Source: Mimachlamys varia
Lineage: Eukaryota > Mollusca > Bivalvia > Pectinida > Pectinidae
Reading direction: 5' to 3'
Assembly: GCA_947623455.1 (NCBI GenBank)
Contig: OX392528.1
Coordinates: 55,880,322-55,944,321 of the forward strand
Length of the DNA stretch: 64,000 nucleotides
Shown: piece by piece, positions 48,212-61,800 of the stretch
Position numbering within the stretch: the first letter of the stretch is position 1
How the letters are laid out: each line of letters begins with the position of its first letter
Program-made: the position numbers and the translations under genes
Notes under the pieces: model-generated
The model's input: the letters and a program-made list of their open reading frames with translations, nothing else
Told to the model about the DNA's origin: nothing
The model's database searches: none

Positions 48212-49848
48212 TTTGGATTAATACGCATGTTTAATGTGACTTTATGACAAACATAAAACAAGTTCATGTCTTTTCAACAGGGGTTTTTATACTTACTTAT
48301 AATTAATTTGCATGGAAAAAATGAATTATATTTACATGTATTTAAAAGCATTGTTTTGTAAATAGAATACACGACCTTTTATCATAATAAGTAATGAATT
48401 TGATTTCGTTGAGATACAACATCTGATATACAATTTGCAAATAAATGATGTTTCATCCGTGTATTGATTAAACGATATTTCTTTGATTTTAGGCTTTTAG
48501 ATGCATGACTGCTTTTTTTATGAGTACATTGTACGATCAGGCATTTTGTTTTTCAAATGAATGTTAAAAGCAGTACAAGGCCATTTTTTTTTCAAATCTG
48601 ATATTAAAGTTTTGTATCTTAATCAGGAAGTAAGCATGTCGGGGTACCAATTAATTTCCACAAGAGAAACGACTTGGCTTGGCGGTACCTACATTATTAA
48701 AACCAAACGACTAAGATAAAGGCGATATTGCAGATTAAATGATAGAGAAAGTTAGGATATAAGCATAATTACTGTATTTAAAATATCAACTACGACGTTA
48801 GAATGTCCTCACCATGTTTATCATCTCAATATTATAATAATCCAGATGGACACGTTGTAATTGGCAATCTAAAGTTAGCTTACAGGTTTACCAGGCTGTC
48901 GAGGGGTTAACAAAGAGGTAAAAAAAGACATTGCCAAATAGTTTAGTTAATTTTCGGGTATATCAACGAAGTATTGATTATAAACAACATAACTTGAATT
49001 CAAGGTTACAAGAGGCTCTTCAATATCAACTGCTTACCATGATCCGTACTTATAGCATAACCAATACAAACCGCTTGATATGTCAAGGTATACGATAAAC
49101 GTTACTATATCGAATTTCCTATCGTAAACTTTACCTTTCTAAATAATAGCTTCCCTTCTTCAACCTATAATATTTACATGTTGCAGTTATTAAGTTATTC
49201 TTGGCTTGATCTGAGTATTTAGATTGTCGTGATAGATGTTGTTTTAGTATATTCTGAATGGTATGCCTACCTGTTATAATTAAAATAAAACCTCAGTTCT
49301 CTTTTTGAGGACTTGACATTTGCATGGCAGTTATCTAGATTTGCATGGCGAGAAACACATGGTCTTATTATCTTTAACGTTTTCAATGGTCTCCGTGTAA
49401 ATATTTTCTTTGTTCATATTTTGTCCCTTGTTTAAAAGATTTCAAGTTTCGATTATGGTTTTTGTTTACGTCTCAGTATTTATATGTACAAATGCTTTAT
49501 GGACATCCAAACTGGCAAAATATTTACATGTAGCAATTTAATCTAAGACATATAGTACAACTGCACTTATTTCTTCTTTTCAGATGAAGCGTTAAATATC
49601 AGATAAAAGTAGATTAAAATTTTGATGTCCTTGTTTACGGAAATAAAATGAATATTATGATAATTGTATTCGTTTTATATTGTATGCTTAGCATATCAAT
49701 TCAATATCTGAAACTAATACTGATATTAATGGCATTTATAATTTATCCGAATGCATGTTAAGTATAAATAATTTTCGTTATTCTGTTAGACTGCATTATA
49801 CCGTTCATGATAAACGACGTAATTTTGCTAGACCAGCATTAATACCAG
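48212..49848. other. Intergenic region upstream of gene C
   Basis: Probable promoter-containing region between P2 and gene C. A YIDD-family 3' fragment lies at 49295-49480. I could not identify a convincing TATA box or start site. The bases before the gene C ATG (ttaataccag) could be a 3' splice site of a 5'-UTR intron. Confidence 0.45.
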
Positions 49849-52800
49849 ATGGATTTAACTTTTGTACCTGCTCCTGATCCGCATATCGCTGACTATGTTG
49901 TTATATCTATTTTCCTTTCTATCTGTATGGGCATCGGCTTTTACTATGGAAAACAAGTCAATCAGAAGCCGACACTAGAGAATTATTTCCATGGAAACCG
50001 ACGTCTTTTACTACTACCAGTATCACTGTCCCTCTTTGTGTCGTTCGCGTCAGCTATTTCGCTTATGGGCGTCCCAGCTGAGGTATACGTGTTCGGAATC
50101 CGTGGAGTGTTTGTCGGTGCGGGGTATTTTCTGTCGGTGATATTGGCGAATATTACGTTAGTACCCCTACTGTACCCACTACGTCTCACTAGCACATTCG
50201 AGGTAAGTTTTTTACCATGATGATATAAACTGTTTAAAGATTTATAAAGATTGAACGGCGTCTTATTGAATTCCATGTGTTCATACAAACAAGGACGTTA
50301 AAAATGACCGTATCCTATTGACCTGGTGAATATGTTTTCCTATTTTCCGATAATTATCTGTTTACAGCGCTAACGAGAATTCTCGAAAAGTAATAATGTT
50401 ATCAAAATAAACATGAGGCGGAAAAAGAAGCTTAAAAATGACGCTAATCAAATTGTATTCATGAACATAATTTCTTCTTGCAACGAGTTAAGAGAAATCG
50501 CAGCGGAGATGTGCATTTATGTTATAGCGAGTCTAGTTATGTTTCGTTTCGTTTATTGTTTTTATGCTTTTGTGTAAGTTTTCATCTTCTGGGCAAACTG
50601 ACGAAAGATTCGGGAAAAAGAGTCAGGAAAAAGAATAGGGATGAGGATGTTGATAACGACGATTGACATTTTTATACAAAAGCTCAATTCGTGTGTTGAT
50701 GTTTTAAGACATGTTGAAATTTTGCAAACTGAAATTCCTCTATCAATGTTAAAATGCACAGAAAAAAATTATCTCCATTATTGTTTTTATTTCCATGCAG
50801 TATCTGCAACTCCGGTTTCGGTCGAAAGGAGTACGGACATTAGGAACTGTTATTGGAATGTTCATGACGGTATGTATACCACACTGGTAATAATAATATT
50901 TATACAACATTTACATAGCGCTCTATATAACTTGTAAAATTACTCTAAAGCGCTTCACAACATGTAGATAATAATTTGATACTTACACTGCATAAATAAA
51001 GAAGTTATTACAATCTAAGCTAATGTGATAATGTAAACAAAATGCATATAAATACGAACTACATCTACTGTAGATAAACAAATGTCAGTATATACATGAC
51101 GTCTAAGTTGTCCCTAATATGCAGACGTGAAAAGGTACGTCTTCAGAAGTTTCTTGAATTTGGCCAGAGTATTTGTTTTTCGGATAGCGGATGGTAATCT
51201 ATTCCACAGCGTGGCCGAAACTTTCCCAAAACACCGGTTTCCATAGGTCACAGTACGAGATTTTGGGACACACAACAATGATTCTGTCTTCGACCTCAGT
51301 GATCGTGACGGCTGATACAGGGTAACTAGCTCCCGTATGTACTGGGGAGCTGTTCCATGAAGTGCCTTGTATGTGTATACCAAAATTTTTTATTGTGACC
51401 TGTATTGCACAGGTAGCCAGTGCAATGAATACAGAACAGGAGTGATGTGTTCTCTCTTTCTAACCCGAGAAACGAGACGTGCTGCCGTGTTCTGGACCTT
51501 CTGTAGGCGACTTGTCAATTTGTCAGATATACCACAGAGTAGGGCATTTCCTTAGTCCAGCCGTGAGGTAACAAGTGAATGAACCAAAATCTTGCATGCA
51601 TCGGCAGTTATAAACTGCCGTATACAGCCGATGTTCCTGATCTGGTAGTAACAGGATTTGGCGATAGCATTCACTTGTTTCTCCATGTTCAGTGAACTAT
51701 CAAAGTACACCCCTAGATTTTTAATAGTTGGGACAGCCTCTACAGTACTTGTTCCGACCTTGAGCTGGAGAGCCGTTGATTGCTTACACTTTGGAGAAAA
51801 GACGATCAGTTCCGTCTTTTCCTGATTTAGTTTTAGCATGTTGGCATTCATCCAGCTTCTGATGTCTGTCAGACAAGCTTCTAGATTTTCTGATACGGTG
51901 TCCCAGCTGTCCTGTGGTCTGATGACCATGTGAATCTGTGTGTCATCAGCATAACAATGATAGCAAAAGTTATGTCTATGACAAATCTCACCGACTGGTG
52001 ACCTATCTACTAGATTCTAACTGACTCGACTAGAATAGATAGAGTTTTTCTTTTATCTTGGTAAATTACTTGGTTAGTGATATCTAATCCTAGTATAAAC
52101 CTATAGCTACGGTACCTTAAAATTAACATTGAAACACTGTCTCAAAAGTGTAAACGAGCATGCATTGGGATATCCTGTATTGAAAATATATATTTGAATT
52201 ATATAGCATTTGTACAAAGTTTTGAACTGCGCTTTTGAACCATATGCTTAAGCATATGGTTTGAAATATATTCGTTATTATCTGTGTTGTATTGTTTACA
52301 AATAGCTTAACTTAATTTGGTTTTGTTACCAGTAGCATAATTCAACATTTAGATGCATATAATATATACATATATTGAAATTAAGCAATATTACCGAAGT
52401 GTTTGAACAATTTTGTGACGTTTTTAATAAAGCAAACAAACAAAATAAAACACAATGTAAAAAATGAAGGAAATGAGCTGCAATTTCTTTGAAATAGACG
52501 GACTAATGTAAAAAAAAAAAAAAGTCAGAGAATACCCAAGACTCAGTAAAATCATAATCCGAACTCAAAATCGATTAAACTAGAGGCAAATATGAACAAA
52601 GGAACGATATACATAGAGACCCTCGTAAAAGTACAACAGAATAAGAGAATATGACCAGGTGTTCATGAAGAGTACGCGTCTTCTATATGAGAGAAACACT
52701 ATATGCACCCAGACTATCACAATAGTTTATTTCTTATGCCATACATGTTTGTTTATTTATTTTCCTAACTTCTGAGTAAATGAAAAAATGGCTATTTATA

Positions 52801-55800
52801 ATTCTGATAGCTTTTCTGACTTTTTTCTGTGCATTTTATTCTGTCTTCTGTTTGATACATCTTTGATATAGGTACTATTATAAATTTGAAGCATGTGTGG
52901 TATTTGATGTCATCAAAACTTCTATACAAGTCGAAAATGAGCTACTTGACATGCGAAATTGTAATTACAAACTTGAGGAAAACAATCTTCAATTATAAAT
53001 TGAATAAAAAAATATGTGTACCTCATTGATATTTATTTTATCTATTTTGAGAATTATACTGTAAGGAATAGAAGAAAATACCAGAAAAAGAAAAGTTAAT
53101 TGCTGAAAAATCCTGTTGAATTGCAGATTGCCTATATGGGAGTAACCCTGTATGCACCCGGGCTAGCACTTCAAGTTGGTATGTATAGTTTGCTTTTGAT
53201 TCTGACAGATTTCTTGTGCATGATATAATTTGCTCATTATGACAAACTAGAAAAAAATGAAGACAAGCTCAGGTATAAAATCTGAACAATCGCTGGGCTG
53301 ATGCCTGCCTTTTGAAGACAGCAAAGGAGCTGCAAACGTTTACCGTTATGTGACCACGAGATTCTTTTGATGTACTTCAAAGGGTCAAACAAATCTTATT
53401 GCCTCACCAACTAGGTGGCGCACACGGAGCCTTTAGTTGTGCCATGACATACCCCAGGGGTGTAGAGAGTTTAGATCACCCCTGGATATCAAGTACGAAT
53501 ACATTTGTATATTGTAATAATAATGTTATCTATTTTCTGTTGTAGTTGCTGGGATACCTCTGTGGCTGTCTATCGTTGTCATAGGGCTTGTAGGCACCAT
53601 ATACACAGCGATAGTAAGTATGGACAATAAGCTAACACTCATACGGAAACCAGATCATGTAAGTTTCTAAACTCGAACGTTTTGAGGATTGATGCTTACT
53701 TGGATGTGACCAAGATTTGCATGGCAGGTGACGTCGATGAAGCAGAAGGTCTTATTTTCTTGTGGGTTTTTTTTTACGAGGGTCCCCATGTAAATCTTTC
53801 CTTTGTTCCTATTTTGCCTCTAGTTTAACCGATTTGGAGTTAGGATTTTGGTTTGTTGACGCTATGGTATTCTTTGATTTTTGTTGTTAGTTATCAATGA
53901 CTCAAAAGGTGATACTGATTTGCATATGATATTATATAACTAAAAACAAAAACATCAACTACATAGATGTGGGATGGATAAAGATATATATATATTCTGG
54001 ATTAAAAGGTCAGGAAACGCACCTTCTATTTTTAAAGCCTAACCAAAACTACATAAGATCAAAAGAAATATCAAAAATATGAATTTACAAGAGTCTCCGT
54101 GTAAATCTAGTTGAATCGCTTTTGAGTTCGGATTATGGTTTTGTTGACGCTTTGGTATTCTCTGTTTTTGCTTTTTTAAGATAAAATGACTATCAGTTTT
54201 GTCCTTTTAGAATGATATAGCCCGCGGACAATACACAAGAAAGAAATTAAAGTATTTGCAGAAATTATTTTGAAACGTAGAGAGTATGTACTCAAACATT
54301 CGGTTGTAATGATATTTCTTCCTTTTCATTATTTTCTATTTTTAGGGAGGAATCAAGAGCGTAGTGTGGACGGACGCATTCCAGTTTGTTATGATTTCCA
54401 TTGGAATTGTAGCAGTCATTATAAAGGTGATATTGTGTTGTTACCTGTTAGTAGTTCCAGGTTAGACAATGACAAGATATCGTTTTTAATTCAGTTGTGA
54501 AATAGCATAACAATTCTTTGGATTTTATATGACACTTATTATTTTGGATAATTAAAAGCATTGAAGTTACTAAGCACCTTATATGATAAAAGTTCCTTCA
54601 CTCATAGGAGCCCAACAAATCGTATGCTGCACTGTAATGTTTGTTTCGCAAAATTTTCAGATCCATCTATGCTTCTGAAGTTTACTTGAATGCAAAAACA
54701 AATACAATATTTTCAGTGACATCATGATTATGACCAACTGCGAACTATTATTATGAAATAATTAATTAAAAGAAACCAAAAACAAAACAAAACCACTAGA
54801 CAAGGTAAACAGTTGTAGTAGGAGGTACTAAAACATTTTTCCTGCACAACATGTATATGTATTTTATTTCATGTACATTACATAAAAAACGCCATGTAAA
54901 TCAAGGTTAAACCGAATTAACCCCACGTCCTAAGAATAAGAGGTTTTGTATCAAACACAATAGCATGACATATTAATGTTTATATTAAAAGGCATCTACG
55001 TTCTTATCATACAAGGATACATAAAACTTGCAAATAATCTCAATTCACCTGCCGTGTGTCAGCAGCCGACATGTATCACGAAATATTAGATATTTAGAGC
55101 AAACACTAAAGTAACAAATCAATTGCGACATGGAACCCATAGTTGGGAGACACAGGGGTGTTACCTACAATAAAGGGAAAGTTTACTATTAGAAAAACGA
55201 ATCGTATGACTTAGTAGTAACGTAATCTTGTTGCTGGTGCCTTGATGATTAGTTATGTATGATACATATAACATAATATCCTAACTACTGCAGCAACTTA
55301 AGGTCATTTACATGCGTTAGTGTTTACTCATTTTGCCTCCATAAAACCGTCCTTTTTTCTCTACAGGGAACCATTATCGTCGAAACACGTCATTCCGTGG
55401 CTAAGACTGCAATGGAGGGAGGAAGACTTGAGTTTTTCAAGTATTGATACTTGGATTTGTTCTAAATAAAGTTCAGCAATTTTTATCCAGAATAACAAAT
55501 GTTTGATAAGGAGCAAATTGTGTATCGGTCAAAATTGATTGAATATTGTTCATGTCAGATATCTTAAATTATCGCTACAACATATTTCAATATGGCGCAA
55601 ATGTGTTTAATTTAACCCATTTGGTAGACTTCATGTATATTTGCCTATGATTGGAAATAACATATTGATATGGTTTCCTTGTTTGAAAAATTGATTTTCC
55701 TATGTCAACATTTATAAATACATAAGAAAAGGAAAACAAATCTTTCACATATGATCACATTTCATAATATCATATTTGATTGTTTGGAAATGCTAATAGA

Positions 55801-58800
55801 TACGCTGTTTTATTACAAGTTTTAATCCGGATCCTAGAACCCGTCACACGATGTGGGGTTTGTTGTTGGGTGTTACGTTCGCTGCATTGCCTAATTGGTG
55901 TAATCAGTCAAGCGTCCAGCGGGTCTCGTCTCTTCGGAGTCTAAAGGCTGCTAAAAGGTTAGAGGGAGTTGTATTCCATTTTCGTTCATAACATTTTAAG
56001 CTTAAAGCTGACAATGCAAGTTAAAAAGCTTTTTCGTTGCGATTAAAAAAAAATACGGCAAATTAATATTTTAGAAAGCTTCTGAGATGTCCCCTAACAG
56101 GTTACTAAGGAGAGGCAGACATTTTAGTTTTTGCCTTGCTTGGAAACGAGAGTCGGCCTCCCTGGGTATAAAAGGCACCCATCCTGTCAAACCGGTTTTT
56201 ACATGAACGCTGGCCGTGCAAAGTGCAACACACCTGCGAACGCAACAGGTGACACTGGAGTTACAAAACTGGAATGACCAACAGCCACTTACCTTGAAGT
56301 TGAAGTTACATGAAGATGGTCACTCTCTCAGACACCATCATAAATCGTGTGCCAAAGCAAAATAAAAAAATATAACTGAAAACACCCTAACTGTCCTATA
56401 ATATTACGGCTTGCCACTAAAGCGCTTGTAATGAAAATGTAGTGTAACAGGCAAACATAGTATTGATTATGTAAAACACGTGCACGAACACATGCTACTG
56501 AGGGGAACTTATTTTGATGGAAATAAATGGATGTTATAGCAATGTTTATCACACAGGGTCTGATTACTCGTAGCGACATGATGTTCCAATTGAATACTAA
56601 GGTAGGTTTATCAGTTGTCATTCATGTACTTGTTTTTTATTCGCATGAATTTTGGTGTAATCTAATTGGTTTTTTTTTTTATTTTGCTTGTATTGTATAA
56701 TATCGTTATAATAACACCTTCAATGTTCTTCAGACACTGATCGAAAATATCGTAAAAAAAAATCAGAAAGTATGTGTTGGCTAGCAATATAGGTCTATAG
56801 AAGTGTCGCCGTGCGGTTTCATCACAACAATGAGACCCGGTTTGACGGCCTGGGTGCCTTTTATACCCAAGGAAGCCGACTATCGTTTCCAAGCAAGGCA
56901 AAAACTAAAATGTCTGCCATTCCTTAGTAACCTGTAAGGGGCATCTCAGAAGATTTTTTAAAATTTTACTTAGCCGGTTTCTTTTTAAATATCAACAAGA
57001 AAGCTTTTTAACTTGCATTGTCAGCATTAATTCATATGACGGTTTGATTAGAGTTCAAGGTAATTTCCCAAAATCTGCATGTAACTTGTTGTTTTCTTCA
57101 ATTTTCTCAACACACCCATTATTTTCTACAATAGGTATTATACATGTATTATTACTATAATTCAAATTAAGCTTTGATGTTTTTTATATTAGTTGATATA
57201 TTATTAATTATGATGTCAAAATCGTAACTCTGCAGTATATATACTCTCACATAAAGTCACACTTTTTTTTGTATTTTTAAAAAGAGCATTCTGTATTCTG
57301 GGTCTCATCTCGATTGTCTACTATACGTGTCTTGGATATTTGGGCATTCTCCTGTACTCGTATTACAACGTTTTGAAATGTGATCCAGTTGAAGCCGGGT
57401 TCCTTAGCAACTTCAATCAGGTATGCTTTATACTGTTTGGATTTGTATCACTGTCAAATTGCTTATTTACATTGATAAGGAGAATTTATACTGCTAAATA
57501 TATAATACCTTACTTATTATACTTCTAATTTGTTTAATTTATCTGTTCAGTAGCTCGTTTTATAACATTAAGCAAATGACATTTAACATGATTAAGTAAT
57601 ATAACGTTATGATTTTTTCTGTAATAAAGCTACACTATAAAATATAAAGTGACATAATGTTAATAAAAATGTAGAGATTAGCATGATAGTGTTACATCTT
57701 TAAACGGAGTTTTACGCACCTGACCCTTTTGTTTATATAGTGCATTATTTAAGAAAGTTTCAATTCAAACCTTTTGATCCCTAGTATCACGGATGAGTCC
57801 TAAAAGGAGTAAACAGCTGTATTGTGCAGTTTAATTATTATTATTATGTTTTGCATATTGTGTATATTACAAATGTGCAGCATGTGAATGTAACATCATC
57901 TTTAATTAGTTTTTAAAAAATGCTGATATTTTGTTGCGTCAACTATGAACAATTTCACAATCTGTCAAGCCGTATTATTCGTGTTACTTTTGTATTTGAA
58001 CTCTGGCATTCTATACTTTGTTTATTCATGATTGGTGTATGTTTTACCTTCAGCTGATGCCGTATTTCGTGCTTGATGTAATGCGGTCCCTGCCCGGTTT
58101 ATCTGGTATTTACATCAGCTGTTTGTTTAGTGGTGCTCTCAGGTAATTGTATGACTTGATGTAACGCTATGATAGGTTGTTTAGTTGGTGTATTAATGTT
58201 TTGTGGTTTTTTTTAAAAAGAAAAATGTGTTATAGTGAAACATTTATTTAATTGTAGCACGTTCTCTTCTGGAATTAACGCATTAGCTGCAAACACTGTC
58301 GAAGACATTCTAGGAGACTGTGTTAAGAAATCTAAAATCATTTCCCAAACACTTGCTGTAACACTTTTTGGTGAGTTGAACGTATATATATTTAAGGATT
58401 AACCTTTCATTTTGTTTAGTTTATCGTAAATACTACATTATGTTACTAAGCATAACATGCAAACTGTCCATATCGTCATCGAACTTATACGGAAACTCAT
58501 ATTTTACCTAGGATTCGCTTCTTGTTTTGTGTTGTGTCGCATTCTTATGTAGGGATTTGAATTATCTGGTGTAATATCATTTTGAGGTCATTGTTTCAAT
58601 GTCAAATTTCAATTGGTATTTTTTCATATCATTTAACCCATAACTTACATGCATTTGTACTTACATTTGTTAAATTTGTTTATATATACATAATTTTCTG
58701 TGAAGAATAGAAGATTATTTAAAGTTTTAAGTACAAAATAGTATTAAATATATGATAACAAGGTGGATGATAAAATATTGAAAACACTATGTATGACAAA

Positions 58801-61800
58801 TAATTGCTAAATATGACGCTTTTTTCCTAATTTTTCCCTACTGCAGTGTTCTCCTACGGGGTGGTAGTCATTGGGTTGGCGTTTGCCATGAGGTCAATAC
58901 CAGGATCCCTAATACAGGTAACAACTATATGTAGGAGGAACGGGACAATTCATTCTCAAACACGATAAAACTTTGGCAAGGACCATACTCGTTGAAATTA
59001 TATTTCCATCAAATATACTTATCTGTTTTTAAAACAAAACATTGAGTAAAATCAATTTGAATGTTTAAATTAAAATTTCCAATCAGATAACCACTTCGAT
59101 GATTGGGACCTGTGGGGGCCCACTGACTGGGTTGTTCTTCCTTGGCGGAATGGTACCGAAAGCAAACTTTAAAGTGAGTATAAACTGAAAGTAAGAGACT
59201 GGAGGTAGACATACAAGAAACTTTAATAAGTAAGTTTGCCTTGTTATAACATAATAGCCTCCATACAAAGGTACTTAAAAACTTAAAACCGTAAAAATAT
59301 AAAAATCTCGAAACATAAAAAGAATATTCTGATATGAAAAATATGAAAAACTCGAAACTAAAAAAGAATGTTTGATTATCTTCTGGAGGCTGCCGCCGAA
59401 ACTCGACTAAAACGTCTTTGTTCTGAAATTTCAATGCAATCCTTTGTACATTATTAGAATGACACATTTTGTTTAAATTTTAGTGTGTTTTTATGTTTTG
59501 GATTAAATTGTTGATTTTTTTATGTTTATATATATTTATATTAATATAAATGAATCTTTATTTCAGGGTGCTATTGGCGGCAGCCTTATGGCCATTGCAT
59601 TTAACTTATGGATGACAGTAGGGTCACAGATGTACGGCGCAAAACCGATTAAATTAGTCCAGAACCCTACCAGCGGATGTTTCCCCAACAACTTTACAGC
59701 CACATCGAACTATACATCAATGTATACATCAATGTATACCCAGAACAACACAATGAATATCACTCCATACGTAACAGAACAGCCAGGCTTGTCGCCGAAC
59801 AGTGCTGTCACGTGAGAATATTATCATTTGTTACATTTTGCCCTTTCACTGCAGTGATGAGCAGTGAATATATGACGAAGATGAAGATTTTGCAGTGAAA
59901 ATAAAAGACTTTACAGTGAAAATATAAGACTTTACAGTGAAAATATAAGATTTTGTAGTGAAAATATAAAAGGTTTTGCAGTGAAAATATAAAGTTTTGC
60001 AGTGAAAATGTAAGATTTTGCAGTGAAAATATAAGATTTTGCAGTGAAAATATAAGGTTTTGCAGTGAAAATATAAGGTTTTACGGGAACTACTTTCCTG
60101 TTGTAAGAGTTGTTCCCTTAGCTACTTTCCAGTAGGCAGATAACGAAAAAATTATAAAAGCATTCTAAGACCTCCTTCGAAAGGGTTAAAAAGAAGATTA
60201 AACGGTTCGCCGTTTATATCTTAAATAAATTTCACTCGTATAGCAGATTTATTTTCTTACTCGTACTCAGCATTCTTTTAAATATGAAAACAATCTGTCA
60301 TACTTTTGAATTATATTTGATATCAAACGACACACCATTGAGTTCATTTAAAACTGTCGAAGATTATGTTTGAATATATTCATTTCTCATTATACGTTGT
60401 CTCTTTTTAACGGCTAACGATTATACTTTATTCATTTTATAAAAGTTATCAATCGGTCTTATTGTGGGAGGAAACCGGGGTACCTGGAGGAAACATGGGA
60501 TCTTGCAGGCGATCCAATAGACTTCTAATTAATTTAATCTAATGATAAACTGGAACAGAGTGTTGCATTGAACGAGATAGAAACTAAAGATGAAATGTTT
60601 TATAATCAGGTTGAACATAATATGTGATTCACTTTTATGATGAAAAAAACTTTATTCTTTCTGTTCAATATGTTGCTGTGAAGCAGAATCTGAAGAGCTG
60701 ATATTAAAAGTATGAGCTGAACTATATATGATGCGCTGAATGCATTACAAAACATGTCAATCAATGTTCGATTTATTCAGACGTGTGTCTATTTTTCAAA
60801 GGTGAATTTTGATGTTGCAAAGGGCTATGTATTTTTATTTGGATTGAATGCATAGGGCTAAACTTCATTAAACTACATCAAAGAAAATCATGACATTCCT
60901 TTTATCGTACTATTTTTTGTTGGAAAACATACTTTCCTGTCAGCTCATCACGTATTGTTATATTTTATAAATTGTTACAAAACGTGACGGCATATGGAAC
61001 CTGAGGTAGGCATACAAATCAAACAGTTCCGTCACGACGTAACGTTTAATCGGGTACCAGGTGCTTTAATTATATTTAAGAAATTATCATTGTGATAATT
61101 AGTACATAGCGTACATGAACACACCCAGACTTGGGCTCTTATAAATACAAACATCCCGACATGGGAAATAAACAATATTTTCAAACAAGGAGCAGAAATG
61201 AAACTAGTGAGACGAGCCGGGCGCGAACCCGAGACTTCTAGGTTATGGACGTTAACACCAGGCCAAAAGGTCCGATTCAGTTGACCTGGTTTTGTAATTT
61301 CCTGATATTGTTTTGCAAGGTCCGATTTCTACGTAACATATCATTACTTTTATTTCCGATTTCTCAACCTTCATTTTAGCTAAATGATTGAATTACCAAA
61401 TCATACATATTTATACTTTTGCATATTGTAGTCCGGATGACGGGTTTTTCCTGTACAATGTATCCTACACCTGGTACGGATTTATCGGATTCTTCCTGAC
61501 GCTGATAATTGGCACTCTCATCAGCCTGTGTACGGGTAAGAATAATGTTCTTAATTGCTGGTAATATGACGAATCAGTCAAACTGTCAAGTTGCTCGTGT
61601 AGCGGCTCAATTGGTTGAGCGTCCGTCTAGAGTTCGGAAGGTTCCGAGTTCGAATCCCGGTCTTGTCGTGCATTTTTCCTCTCCTTTTACATTTGGTGTA
61701 TGTGACTAAACCTTGTTTCAAGTACTGGATGCATACTTATCAGAACCTGGGTTGTAAATTGGGATGTCTTCGGGGTCGAAGACTTTGTTTAAGGAGGGAG

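Noticed and set aside
56328..56621. 97-aa frame also partly seen at 26819-27103
   Set aside because: The similarity comes from two copies of the same TTAA-flanked transposon; the frame is not conserved to a common stop and has no transposase features.
61597..61675. Functional tRNA gene
   Set aside because: Acceptor ends do not pair well and the anticodon stem is weak; a SINE origin fits better.
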